The notes under the pieces were generated by a model. The model made no database searches. It was given only the letters and a program-made list of their open reading frames with translations, and was not told the DNA's origin. DNA of 64,000 nt from an uncultured Pelagibacteraceae bacterium (GTDB lineage Bacteria; Pseudomonadota; Alphaproteobacteria; Pelagibacterales; Pelagibacteraceae), in assembly GCA_902556065.1 (NCBI GenBank), contig CACDUV010000001.1:94534-158533 (forward strand). Direction: 5' to 3'. Position numbers and translations under genes: made by a program. This document shows positions 35,527 to 44,021 of this stretch, one piece after another; positions within the stretch are counted from its first letter, which is position 1; every line of letters begins with the position of its first letter.

Positions 35527-36404
35527 TAATTATAATGTATTCTCCCTTCTATGTATCTAAATTGAAAAATTGTAATAAATAATACTATGAACATCATCAT
35601 TATTGATTGAGCGCCTGCACTTCCTAAATCTAATCCTCTGAAGCCATCCATGTAGGCTTTGTAAACTAGAGTTCTTGTTTCACCTGATGGGGCACCTATT
35701 GTTGTAGTATCAATAATACCGAACGTATCAAAAAATGCATAAGTAATATTAATAATAATTAAAAAGAATGTTGTTGGCATTAATAGAGGAAACGTAATTG
35801 TCCAAAATCTTCTAACACTGTTTTTGCAATCTATCATAGATGCTTCAATCACAGATCTTTGTATGGCTTGTAGACCCGCCAAAAAGAAAATGAAATTTGC
35901 ACTAATTTGCTTCCAGGAACCAGCAATAATTAAATAAATATATGAGTCAAAGACACTTTCGTACCAATTAAATCCCCATAGATTATTAAACAAATGGTAA
36001 AGTAGTCCAAATCTTTCACTAAAAAAATAATTTGCCATTACACCAACAACTGCAGGAGCAATTGCATACGGCCAAATTAATAATGTTTTGTATGCACTTT
36101 TACCATGTATAACATTATTTGCCTGAACTGCGAGCAACAAGCCAATAGAAGCTGTGATTAGGGTTATCACAAAGCTATAAATAATAGTAAACTTAAATGC
36201 TATCCAATAAGCAGGATCATCAAAGATGAATAAAAAATTATCAAACCATACAAACTGAGTTCCAAATCCAAATGCATCCTGCATTGTAAATGCATCTCTA
36301 AACGTTTGTATGATTGGCCAATATAAAAAAATTAATAAAATTCCTAACTGTGGAGCCAAAAATAAATATTGAGAATAACTAGATTTAAATTGGACTTTTT
36401 TCAT
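35526..36404 (-). CDS. ugpA: Ugp permease UgpA
   Basis: 292 residues, six-helix MalF/UgpA-type permease. N-terminal LAPQLGILLIFLYWPIIQTFRDAFTMQDAFG and EAA loop RSVIEASMIDCKNSVRRFWTITFPLLMP. The C-terminal RYIEGRIHYN is typical. First permease gene after the hairpin that follows ugpB. There is little leader between hairpin and start, so its expression probably depends on read-through. Confidence 0.92.
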   Translation of the reverse strand: MKKVQFKSSYSQYLFLAPQLGILLIFLYWPIIQTFRDAFTMQDAFGFGTQFVWFDNFLFIFDDPAYWIAFKFTIIYSFVITLITASIGLLLAVQANNVIHGKSAYKTLLIWPYAIAPAVVGVMANYFFSERFGLLYHLFNNLWGFNWYESVFDSYIYLIIAGSWKQISANFIFFLAGLQAIQRSVIEASMIDCKNSVRRFWTITFPLLMPTTFFLIIINITYAFFDTFGIIDTTTIGAPSGETRTLVYKAYMDGFRGLDLGSAGAQSIMMMFIVLFITIFQFRYIEGRIHYN

Positions 36405-36407
36405 ATA

Positions 36408-36448
36408 GGTAAAATAAAAATAAGGAGGGTAATAACTTACCCTCCTTA
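36408..36448 (-). terminator. Intra-operon hairpin between ugpB and ugpA
   Basis: TAAGGAGGGTAA (36421-36432) pairs with TTACCCTCCTTA (36437-36448) over 12 bases with a TAAC loop. On the minus strand it is followed by TTTTTATTTTA. It lies between the binding-protein gene and the first permease. One arm carries AAGGAGGG on the plus strand, but that strand has no gene here. Confidence 0.85.
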
Positions 36449-36461
36449 ATTAGATTATTGT

Positions 36462-37769
36462 TTATAAAGTTTTAGCAAATTGTTTTAACAATTTAGCTGC
36501 ACCTTTATCCATGTTCTTCAATCCTTTTTCGATAGATATTTTACCGTTTAACATAGGCTCAACATTTTCGTAAATTACTTCACGAATTTGTGGCCAGTTA
36601 CCAGCTCTATATCCACCAGGAATAGTCGAACCTTCTAAGCTTAATTGTTCACCAACTGCTTTATGATATGGAGAAGCTCTATAGAAGTTTATAGTTTCAG
36701 CTAACTCTATACCACCTTTAGTTACTGCAGAGTAACCAGTCATATTATGATAATAAAGATCCATTTCTGGAGAACCCATAAATTCTATAAATTTAGCAAG
36801 TCCTTTGTACTCTTCTTCCGTATGACCATTTAATATCCAGTTAGCAGCACCACCAATAAATGTTGGATACTCTTTACCACCTGTTACAGAATCCCAATAA
36901 GGAATATGGTTTACTGTAAAGTTAGGAACAACACCTTTCATTCCACCGAACGATGCAGCTGAACCAAACCAAAACGCAGCTTCACCAGCTATAAATGGAG
37001 CTTGGTTATCTCCCCATGCTCTTCCTTTATAACCATAAAAGCCTTTTTCATACCATTCCTTAACTTTTTTCCAATGCATAACAAATGCATCTGTTTCAGC
37101 AAATAAAGTTTTTGTTGGAACAGCATCGTAACCATTGTTTCCATCTGTCATAAGCAGATTATGCCTTGAAAAGAAATTTTCTGTCCAGATCCAAGGAAAG
37201 TGACTTTGAACTAAAGGAATGTATCCAGCAGCTTTAATTTTTGGAGCCATAGCCTCAAACTCTTCATAAGTTTTTGGAACTGATTCAATTCCTACTTTTT
37301 TCAAAATGTCCATGTTTGCATACATTAAACAAGTTGAGCTATTAAAAGGAACACCAATCATTTTTCCATCAGAGTCAGCATAGAAATTTTTAATTCCTGG
37401 AATATAATTGTCTGCATCGACTTTAATTCCATATTTCTCTGCCATTTCTTCAAAACCAATGACAACACCATTTTTAACTTGCGCTACCATTATCGCAGCA
37501 CCAGCATCGTAAACCTGTGAATAATGTGGTTGGTCTCCTGCTCTAAATGCAGCAATAGTTGCCGCCATGTTATCTTCGTAACTTCCTTTACCTGTAGGAA
37601 TTACTGTATATTGATCTTGTGAAGCATTAAATCTATTTGCAATTTCAATAATTACATCACCAAGAAAACCACTGTTTCCATACCACCAATGAATTTCTGT
37701 CTTTGAGTAGCTGTGTGATGTAAAAGAGAATGTAAATAGAATTGTTAAAATACTAAGTATTTTTTTCAT
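36462..37769 (-). CDS. ugpB: Glycerol-3-phosphate/glycerophosphodiester-binding protein
   Basis: Periplasmic solute-binding protein, 435 residues. Signal peptide MKKILSILTILFTFSFTSHSYS, mature start KTEIHWWYGNSG. Motifs close to UgpB: IEIANRFNASQDQYTVIPTGKGSYEDNMAATIAAFRAGDQPHYSQVYDAG, and the late GGYRAGNWPQIREVIYENVEPMLNG. Preceded by a purine-rich ribosome site (GAGAGGGA on the minus strand). I looked for a PhoB box upstream and saw none, so phosphate control is not supported by sequence. Confidence 0.93.
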   Translation of the reverse strand: MKKILSILTILFTFSFTSHSYSKTEIHWWYGNSGFLGDVIIEIANRFNASQDQYTVIPTGKGSYEDNMAATIAAFRAGDQPHYSQVYDAGAAIMVAQVKNGVVIGFEEMAEKYGIKVDADNYIPGIKNFYADSDGKMIGVPFNSSTCLMYANMDILKKVGIESVPKTYEEFEAMAPKIKAAGYIPLVQSHFPWIWTENFFSRHNLLMTDGNNGYDAVPTKTLFAETDAFVMHWKKVKEWYEKGFYGYKGRAWGDNQAPFIAGEAAFWFGSAASFGGMKGVVPNFTVNHIPYWDSVTGGKEYPTFIGGAANWILNGHTEEEYKGLAKFIEFMGSPEMDLYYHNMTGYSAVTKGGIELAETINFYRASPYHKAVGEQLSLEGSTIPGGYRAGNWPQIREVIYENVEPMLNGKISIEKGLKNMDKGAAKLLKQFAKTL

Positions 37770-37834
37770 TTTTTCCCTCTCTTTATAATTTATGTATTTA
37801 CAATTAAGTAAAATATAATTGTTAAGATAACGTT

Positions 37835-37863
37835 AAATTTTAATTACTTAAATATTAAAATTT
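37835..37863. repeat. A+T-only inverted repeat in the ugpB upstream gap
   Basis: AAATTTTAAT (37835-37844) and ATTAAAATTT (37854-37863) are perfect 10-base arms around a 9-base loop. It lies in the 122-base gap between the oxygenase at 37892 and ugpB, both on the minus strand. It could be a weak terminator of the first gene or an operator for ugpB; A+T-rich chance pairing is also possible. Confidence 0.35.
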
Positions 37864-37891
37864 ATAAATTTTCTATACTGAGTTGAATCTG

Positions 37892-39019
37892 TTAATAACT
37901 TTTTAGGTATTTTAACCTTCCAATTATCTCGTCTCTGTCCATATAATATCCTTGGAGATGTCTGTGCCCAGAATTTGGATCAAACTCAGTTCTTCCATGA
38001 AGCAATCTTCTATTATTGAAAGAAAAAATATCACCTGGCTCTAATCTAAAATTAATTTGAAATTTATCATCATGTAATAAATTTCCGAAACGGTGATGAG
38101 CTTTATAGACTGAGTCCATTATATCTGGATGACAATCAAGAGCATCCAGTGTTGCAATACTATAACGAATATCATTGTAATCTCCATCTTTAGTCAGTGA
38201 TATTGCTGTTCCATAAACACTTCGGACTGCTTCTTGGGTGTAGTCTTTATCTCTAAATTTAAGCGGAGTATTTACCAATATATCAAAAGTATCTTTCTCG
38301 TTATTTTTTAAATAATCTGCCACAGCAAATGCATCTACAGCTGAGGAGTCACCACCCTTCGCTGAATTTATTAAACAATGTAAAAATTGATAACCAGGTG
38401 GGTTTTCAAACCAAGGCAAATCCATATGATTTCTTAAAGCGTGCGCTGTGTATGCGGAGTTATTTGGTTTTGGAATATTAATTACTTCAAAGGGGGTATT
38501 AAAAAATGTCTCTCGTGTATGACTAATACGATTTAAAACTTTTAACGCAGAATTTTTTTCTATCGGTGCATTTTTGACTATAGCTATACCAGTATAATGT
38601 AAAAGTTCTAACCACTTAACCAATCCTTCATCTGAATTAATAATTTCATCGTGATCAATTTGAATTGATTTTAAATTTTTTTGTAATGAACTATCCCATA
38701 ACTTGTATGGAGAAACATATTTTTGTTTATTTTTTATGGTATAACAATTTTCTCTAAGCCAATTAGGATCATAATAACTTGTGTGATCTCCTTCACTCCA
38801 TTCAATTTCTAATTTTCCATCTGAACTTATGCAATATTTTGCTGGATTAATGTTTTGCGAGACTTCCAAAATATTAAACATTCTGTGTCTTGAGTCTTTA
38901 TCATGAGCAGTTGGACAATTATCTCTAAGCCAAAGATAATTAAACTTGCTTTCCTCACCATCATTCCAAATAACTTTTAAATATGTTGAATTTTTTTCTA
39001 GTTTAGAAATTGAGCTCAC
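37892..39019 (-). CDS. Gamma-butyrobetaine hydroxylase-like / TmpA-like 2OG-Fe(II) oxygenase
   Basis: 375 residues: N-terminal DUF971-type domain, then a TauD-type jelly roll. Iron ligands H198-x-D200 (RNHMDLPWFENPPGYQFLHC) and H341 (RRLLHGRTEFD), with 2OG-binding Arg353 (GHRHLQGYYMDRDE). The LPW...PPGxQxLHC block is that of gamma-butyrobetaine hydroxylase. The N-terminal zinc site of human BBOX (C38, C40, C43, H82) is mostly lost: NCPTAHD keeps only Cys35, with His79 in GDHT. TmpA, which hydroxylates 2-trimethylaminoethylphosphonate, belongs to this same subfamily, and a TmpB/PhnZ-like gene lies 7 kb away. Either substrate is possible. Divergent from the betaine-type transporter. Confidence 0.82.
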   Translation of the reverse strand: MSSISKLEKNSTYLKVIWNDGEESKFNYLWLRDNCPTAHDKDSRHRMFNILEVSQNINPAKYCISSDGKLEIEWSEGDHTSYYDPNWLRENCYTIKNKQKYVSPYKLWDSSLQKNLKSIQIDHDEIINSDEGLVKWLELLHYTGIAIVKNAPIEKNSALKVLNRISHTRETFFNTPFEVINIPKPNNSAYTAHALRNHMDLPWFENPPGYQFLHCLINSAKGGDSSAVDAFAVADYLKNNEKDTFDILVNTPLKFRDKDYTQEAVRSVYGTAISLTKDGDYNDIRYSIATLDALDCHPDIMDSVYKAHHRFGNLLHDDKFQINFRLEPGDIFSFNNRRLLHGRTEFDPNSGHRHLQGYYMDRDEIIGRLKYLKSY

Positions 39020-39136
39020 ACTTAATTTTTATATAAAAGAGTAATCAAATCAACTCAATTAATAGTTGTATTTATAATTCAAAGCTTGTTTTTTATCTAC
39101 ATTCATTATTAACTCTCAGAATTAAAACTTAACCTT

Positions 39137-39142
39137 AAGGAG
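39137..39142 (+). promoter_or_regulatory. Strong ribosome-binding site of proX
   Basis: AAGGAG, 7 bases before the ATG at 39150. Strong Shine-Dalgarno sequences are rare in this window and mark binding-protein genes and a few operon starts. It confirms the proX start. The rest of the 130-base divergent gap (39020-39149) is A+T-rich, with no recognised operator. Confidence 0.7.
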
Positions 39143-39149
39143 ATAATTA

Positions 39150-40166
39150 ATGAAGTTTTTAAAGAAATTAACAATCTCAATTTTCCTTCTGTCATCTTTG
39201 CTTGCGACAAGTGCAAATGCTGGCGAATGTAAAGCAAGATTGGGAGACTTTGACTGGAGTAGTGCTAACATTCATACGGCAATTACTACTTTTATTCTTG
39301 AAAAAGGATACGGGTGTGAAGTTTCTGTAACTAAAGGAAGTACTACCCCAATAATGGCTGCTCATTACGACGGTCAATTAGATGTTATTACTGAAGTTTG
39401 GTATGACAACATTATTGCTAATTACGAGCCACATGAAAAGGCTGGCACTATTATTAATATTGGAGTCAACACTCCTGACTCACAACAAGCTTTCTATGTA
39501 GATAAAACAACAGCTGATAAATACAATTTGAAATCAGTTGATGATATGAAAGATCCAAAAATTGCAGCTTTATTTAAAGACCCAGAAGATCCTTCAAAAG
39601 GACGTATGACTAGCTGTATATCTGGTTGGACTTGTTATACTGTAAACTTGGTTAAACAAATAGAGTATGGTTTAGATGAATACTATACTAACTTTGATCC
39701 AGGTTCAGGTGGAGCATTAGATGCTGCTATAGCAGGAGCTTTTGCCAAGAAAAAACCAATCTTTACATATTACTGGGCGCCAACTGGTTTAATGGGTAAA
39801 GTTGACCTAGTTAGACTTACAGAGCCAAAATTTGATTCTGATTGTTGGAATTCTATGTCTGCAGTTGTTGAAGATATTAAAGCAAACGGACCAGATGCTT
39901 ACAAAAAAAGCTGTGCATGTGAATATAGAGATATGGCTTTGACAAAATCTGTTTTAACTGATTGGGCGAAAGCTAATCCTAAAGAAACTGATTTCTTAAA
40001 GAAATATACTATTCCAACAGCTACAGTTAACAAAATGTTAGCTTTTTACGAAGATGAGTCAGATGGTGATATGGAACTTACTGCGATGCACTTCTTAAAA
40101 AATGAAAGCATGTGGAAAGATTGGGTGCCAGCAGACGTTGCTAAAAAAGTTAGCGCCGCTCTATAA
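39150..40166 (+). CDS. proX: Quaternary-amine ABC transporter substrate-binding protein (ProX/OpuAC type)
   Basis: Periplasmic binding protein for betaine-like compounds. 338 residues with signal peptide MKFLKKLTISIFLLSSLLATSANA. OpuAC-type features: FDWSSANIHTAITTFILEKGYGCEV, STTPIMAAHYDGQLDVITEVWYDN and YWAPTGLMGKVDLVRL. Members bind glycine betaine, carnitine, choline or gamma-butyrobetaine through aromatic cages; the tryptophans here (DWSS, VWYDN, YYWAP) are suitable. The gene context (carnitine dehydrogenase, BKACE, thioesterase, GMC) argues for carnitine, butyrobetaine or choline as a nutrient rather than osmoprotection. Followed at once by a strong terminator. Confidence 0.92.
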   Translation: MKFLKKLTISIFLLSSLLATSANAGECKARLGDFDWSSANIHTAITTFILEKGYGCEVSVTKGSTTPIMAAHYDGQLDVITEVWYDNIIANYEPHEKAGTIINIGVNTPDSQQAFYVDKTTADKYNLKSVDDMKDPKIAALFKDPEDPSKGRMTSCISGWTCYTVNLVKQIEYGLDEYYTNFDPGSGGALDAAIAGAFAKKKPIFTYYWAPTGLMGKVDLVRLTEPKFDSDCWNSMSAVVEDIKANGPDAYKKSCACEYRDMALTKSVLTDWAKANPKETDFLKKYTIPTATVNKMLAFYEDESDGDMELTAMHFLKNESMWKDWVPADVAKKVSAAL

Positions 40167-40187
40167 TCCAATATCATAAATAATTAT

Positions 40188-40215
40188 GAAAGAGCCCTTC
40201 GGGGCTCTTTCTTTA
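40188..40215 (+). terminator. Intra-operon terminator between proX and proW
   Basis: GAAAGAGCCC (40188-40197), TTCG loop, GGGCTCTTTC (40202-40211): a perfect 10-base stem closed by the especially stable C(UUCG)G tetraloop, then a T-rich tail. It sits 21 bases after proX and 14 bases before proW. It is the strongest-looking hairpin in the window. Confidence 0.93.
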
Positions 40216-40229
40216 ATTAGATTTAAATT

Positions 40230-41261
40230 ATGGAAGCATTAAAGAAAAATAAAAAAATATTTTTTAATATTGGTTTGCTCGTTATCTTTGTATGGTTATT
40301 AATAACTAGTTATTCTCAATCAAAAAGAAAACCTGACAATATTGGAGAATTATTAAATGATTTTTCATGGTTAGGGGGTAAATGGCCAAAGTGGCTAGAT
40401 TTACCATTAATGAATTGGATCAATGTTGGTTTCAAAACACTTAATGAAAAATATGGGTACATATTTGAAGCTATTAATAATGTTCTTCTTTATATGTTAA
40501 TGCTTGTAAAAAACTTTTTAATTCAAGCTCCATGGCCATTGGTTATACTTGGTGTAGTAGTTCTAACTTATTTTGCAAGTGGAAGAAAAGTTGGAACGAC
40601 AGTATTTGTAGGGTTTTGTACTTTTTTTATAGGGTTTCTTCACCCAATATTTTGGCAAAAAGCAATTGAAACAACTGCTATAATGTTAATTGGAATATTT
40701 CTTTGTGTTGTTGCGGGCATTCCATTGGGAATAGCGATGGCAAGAAGCGTAAGAACAAGAAATGTAATTTTACCAGTTTTAGATTTAATGCAAACTATTC
40801 CTAGTTTCTGTTACTTAATTCCAGGTATTATGTTATTTGGTTTAGGAGCAGTTCCAGCGATTATAGCTACATTTATTTATGCGGTTCCTCCTTTAGTAAG
40901 ACTTACAGATTTAGGTATAAGGCTTGTTGATACTGAGGTTATTGAAGCCGCAGATGCATTTGGTGCAAGTAAAAAACAAAAGCTATGGGGGGTGCAAATG
41001 CCATTAGCTTTACCTAATATAATGCAAGGTATTAATCAGTGTACAATGATGGCATTAGCTATGGTAGTTATTGCATCGATGATAGGAACTAGAGGTTTGG
41101 GGGATGAAGTTTTACTTGGACTTCAACAATTAAATGTGGGAAGAGCTGCTGAAGCAGGGATCGCAATTGTGCTATTGGCAATAGTTCTTGATAGGATAAC
41201 TCAGTCTTACGGAGAAACTCTGCAAGAGAGAACAGCTCCAAATACAAAGAAAGGTAAATAA
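40230..41261 (+). CDS. proW: Betaine-type ABC transporter permease (ProW)
   Basis: 343 residues. N-terminal helix, a soluble stretch, then the permease core with motifs GIPLGIAMARSVRTRNVILPVLDLMQTIPSFCYLIPGIMLFGLGAVPAIIATFIYAVPP and the ATPase-contact EAADAFGASKKQKLWGVQMPLALPNIMQGINQ. C-terminal region GTRGLGDEVLLGLQQLNVGRAAEAGIAIVLLAIVLDRITQ is typical of ProW. It overlaps proV by one base (TAATG). Part of the proX-W-V importer for quaternary amines. Confidence 0.93.
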   Translation: MEALKKNKKIFFNIGLLVIFVWLLITSYSQSKRKPDNIGELLNDFSWLGGKWPKWLDLPLMNWINVGFKTLNEKYGYIFEAINNVLLYMLMLVKNFLIQAPWPLVILGVVVLTYFASGRKVGTTVFVGFCTFFIGFLHPIFWQKAIETTAIMLIGIFLCVVAGIPLGIAMARSVRTRNVILPVLDLMQTIPSFCYLIPGIMLFGLGAVPAIIATFIYAVPPLVRLTDLGIRLVDTEVIEAADAFGASKKQKLWGVQMPLALPNIMQGINQCTMMALAMVVIASMIGTRGLGDEVLLGLQQLNVGRAAEAGIAIVLLAIVLDRITQSYGETLQERTAPNTKKGK

Positions 41262-42286
41262 TGTCTAAAATTGAGATTAACAATGTTTATAAAATCTTCG
41301 GTAACAATCCTCAATCTGTAATGCCTATGGTAAAAGGTGGGGCGAACAAAGAAGAGGTTTTAGAACAAACTGGTCATACAGTTGGTCTTGATGATGTTTC
41401 ATTAAAAATAGAAGAAGGTGAAACTTTTGTTTGTATGGGTTTGTCAGGATCTGGAAAATCAACTCTAATTAGGCATTTAAATAGATTAATTGATCCAACA
41501 GACGGTGAGATCTTGGTTGAAGGTACAAATGTTATGTCATTTAATAAAGATCAACTGATTGAATTTAGAAGACACAAAATGAGTATGGTGTTTCAAAGAT
41601 TTGGATTATTCCCTCACAAAACAGTTATACAAAACGTTGGTTATGGTTTGGAAATGCAAGGTAAACCTGAGGATGAGAGATACAGAGTTGCGATGGAAAA
41701 AATTGATGCTGTCGGATTAAATGGATTTGAAAATCAATTTCCAAATCAATTATCAGGTGGAATGCAACAACGTGTCGGTTTAGCTAGAGCTCTTGCTACA
41801 GACAGCGATATTATGCTTATGGATGAAGCTTTCAGTGCGTTAGATCCACTGATTAGAAGTGATATGCAAAAACAGTTACTTGATCTTCAATCAGAATTAA
41901 AAAAAACTATTGTATTTATTACTCACGACTTAGATGAGTCTCTTAGACTTGGTGATCATATTGGAATACTAAATGCTGGAAAATTAGTTCAAGTTGGAAC
42001 TCCCGTGGATATCATTATGAACCCAGCAGATGATTATGTAAAAGCTTTTGTAAAAGATGTAAATAGAGCAAAAGTTATTAAAGCCAAAGTTATTATGAAA
42101 GATATTAATAATGCTAATGATATTGATAAGTCCAGTTTAATAAAAGTAAATGAAGATCAGTTTATTGAGGAATTCCTGCCACAAATAGTTTGTTCAAATT
42201 CAAACTGTGAGGTAGTTGATAAAAGTGGAAATGTTAAAGGCTATATATCTAATAAAGAATTACAGTCATCTTTAACAAAATCATAA
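41261..42286 (+). CDS. proV: Betaine-type ABC transporter ATPase (ProV)
   Basis: 341 residues. Family N-terminus KIFGNNPQ...MPMVKGGANKEEVLEQTGHTVGLDDVSLKI, Walker A GLSGSGKST, signature LSGGMQQRVGLARAL, Walker B IMLMDEAFSALDPLIRSDMQ and H-loop FITHDLDE. E. coli ProV is about 400 residues with tandem CBS domains that sense ionic strength. Here only about 60 residues follow the core, room for at most one CBS-like unit, so osmotic gating is probably lost, fitting a nutrient importer. It precedes the SDR gene by 3 bases. Confidence 0.93.
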   Translation: MSKIEINNVYKIFGNNPQSVMPMVKGGANKEEVLEQTGHTVGLDDVSLKIEEGETFVCMGLSGSGKSTLIRHLNRLIDPTDGEILVEGTNVMSFNKDQLIEFRRHKMSMVFQRFGLFPHKTVIQNVGYGLEMQGKPEDERYRVAMEKIDAVGLNGFENQFPNQLSGGMQQRVGLARALATDSDIMLMDEAFSALDPLIRSDMQKQLLDLQSELKKTIVFITHDLDESLRLGDHIGILNAGKLVQVGTPVDIIMNPADDYVKAFVKDVNRAKVIKAKVIMKDINNANDIDKSSLIKVNEDQFIEEFLPQIVCSNSNCEVVDKSGNVKGYISNKELQSSLTKS

Positions 42287-42289
42287 TTA

Positions 42290-43078
42290 ATGGTTAACCA
42301 ATCATTAAAGAATAAAAAAATAATAATTTCTGCAGGAGCATCTGGAATAGGTTTAGCTACAGCCAAATTATGTCTTGCACGCGGAGCATATGTTTATCTT
42401 TGTGATATTGACACTAAATCTTTAAACAAACTCAATAAACATCCTTTAAAAAACAAAAGATTGTTTGCATACGCATGTGATGCCTCAGATGAAAATCAAG
42501 TTTCAGATTTATTTAAAAATATAAATAAAAAAACAAAAAAAATCGATGCTTTAATAAATAATGTTGGAATTGCCGGACCAACTGGATCTCTTGAAAAATT
42601 AAAATCTGAAGATTGGGAAAATACCTTACATGTAGATGTAAATAGCCACTTCTATTTCACAAAAAAAGCTATTCCATTACTTAAAAAATCTAAAAATGGT
42701 TCAATAATCAATATTTCATCAACAGCTGGAATTCTTGGTTTTCCTCTTAGGTCTCCTTATGCTGCAAGTAAATGGGCAATAATTGGAGTTACAAAAACCT
42801 TAGCTATGGAGCTTGGCAAATTTAACATTAGAGTGAACGCAGTGTGTCCCGGAACAATTAAGGGAGACAGAATGAAAAGAGTTATAAAAGATAAAGCAAA
42901 ATTTACTAAAGTTTCAACAAAAGTAATTGAAAAAGATTTTGTTTCAATGAGCTCAATGAAACAATGGATTTTGGAGGAGGATATTGGAAAAATGTGTTCT
43001 TTTCTAATTTCTGATGACTCAACCAAAGTTTCTGGACAAGTAATTTCTGTTGATGGTCACACAGAAAGAAATGATTAG
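42290..43078 (+). CDS. Short-chain dehydrogenase/reductase in the carnitine island
   Basis: 262 residues, classical SDR. Cofactor motif ISAGASGIGLATAK (Ala/Ser variant of TGxxxGIG), NNVGIAGPTG, catalytic Ser in NISSTAGILG and Tyr/Lys in SPYAASKWAIIGV. C-terminal SGQVISVDGHTE. An Asp after the second strand (CDIDTKS) suggests NAD preference. It is co-directional with proV (3-base gap) and converges on carnitine dehydrogenase with a 1-base gap. It could oxidise a hydroxylated quaternary amine such as D-carnitine or an intermediate; this is inference from place only. Confidence 0.85.
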   Translation: MVNQSLKNKKIIISAGASGIGLATAKLCLARGAYVYLCDIDTKSLNKLNKHPLKNKRLFAYACDASDENQVSDLFKNINKKTKKIDALINNVGIAGPTGSLEKLKSEDWENTLHVDVNSHFYFTKKAIPLLKKSKNGSIINISSTAGILGFPLRSPYAASKWAIIGVTKTLAMELGKFNIRVNAVCPGTIKGDRMKRVIKDKAKFTKVSTKVIEKDFVSMSSMKQWILEEDIGKMCSFLISDDSTKVSGQVISVDGHTERND

Positions 43079-43079
43079 T

Positions 43080-44021
43080 TTATCTTAATTTTTTTTCGTA
43101 TTTTTTTCTAAGCTTTTGAAGCTCAACTAAATATTCATCTCTAATATTTGAGATTTTGGTAACTGATTTTCCTTTAGATTGTTTTTTCGTTCCTTTAACT
43201 AATCTATCAATTAACTTGTTTGATAATTTTGGAGCCTTAAGTTTTGTCCATGGAAGTTTTAAAGCTGGTCCAAATTGTTCTAACATGTGTCTCATACCAG
43301 CTTTTCCTCCAGCTAAATGAAAAGTTAGAAAGGTTCCCATTAATGACCATCTTAAACCTGGTCCATCTTCAATTGCTCTATCTAAATCCTCTGTAGTTGC
43401 GTGACCTTCGTTAATTATGTGTAGCCCTTCTCTCCACAAAGCTTCCTGCAATCTATCCGATAAATAACCTGGCAACTCATGTTTAACCATTATTGGATTC
43501 ATAGAAATTGATTTATAAAATTTTTTAGCCAAATTTAAATTTTTTTTTGAAGTTTTCTTACCTGGAACAATTTCTACGGCAGGCAATAAATAAACAGGAT
43601 TAAATGGATGTCCAATTATTCCCCTCTCTGGATTTTTACATTTAGAATAAATTCTTGTTGGTAGCAATCCTGATGAACTTGATGAAATAATTGCACTAGG
43701 TTTAGAATATTTTCCAATAGTGCTCATCAACTTAGTTTTTAAAGTATAATTTTCAGTTGCACATTCTTGAATAAAATCTGCATCCCTTAAAGCTTCATCA
43801 ATAGAAGTAAAATATTTAAAATTTTTAAAATTAATTGTTTTTTTATTGAAAAGTTTTTTTACATAGGGCCAAGTTCTTTTAATCTCAGTAATTAAATTTT
43901 TTTTTAATTTAATATCTTTGTCATAAGCATGAACAATTTTATTATGAGCCAAACATCTGATGATCCAGCCTGTACCAATTACTCCAGTTCCAATAACTGC
44001 TATTTTTTTAATTTGAGACAT
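43080..44021 (-). CDS. lcdH: L-carnitine dehydrogenase
   Basis: Oxidises L-carnitine to 3-dehydrocarnitine with NAD. 313 residues, 3-hydroxyacyl-CoA dehydrogenase fold. Rossmann motif VIGTGVIGTGWIIRCLAHN; HPFNPVYLLPAVEIVPG and GPGLRWSLMGTFLTFHLAGGKAGMRHMLEQFGPALKLPWTKL are distinctive for carnitine dehydrogenase rather than fatty-acid enzymes. In many bacteria a betainyl-CoA thioesterase is fused or adjacent; here it is a separate gene at 44956. Overlaps the DUF849 gene by one base. Cytoplasmic. Confidence 0.92.
   Translation of the reverse strand: MSQIKKIAVIGTGVIGTGWIIRCLAHNKIVHAYDKDIKLKKNLITEIKRTWPYVKKLFNKKTINFKNFKYFTSIDEALRDADFIQECATENYTLKTKLMSTIGKYSKPSAIISSSSSGLLPTRIYSKCKNPERGIIGHPFNPVYLLPAVEIVPGKKTSKKNLNLAKKFYKSISMNPIMVKHELPGYLSDRLQEALWREGLHIINEGHATTEDLDRAIEDGPGLRWSLMGTFLTFHLAGGKAGMRHMLEQFGPALKLPWTKLKAPKLSNKLIDRLVKGTKKQSKGKSVTKISNIRDEYLVELQKLRKKYEKKLR

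Noticed and set aside
37770-37891. PhoB box upstream of ugpB
   Set aside because: No CTGTCAT-type direct repeats are present on either strand; only an A+T-only inverted repeat is seen.
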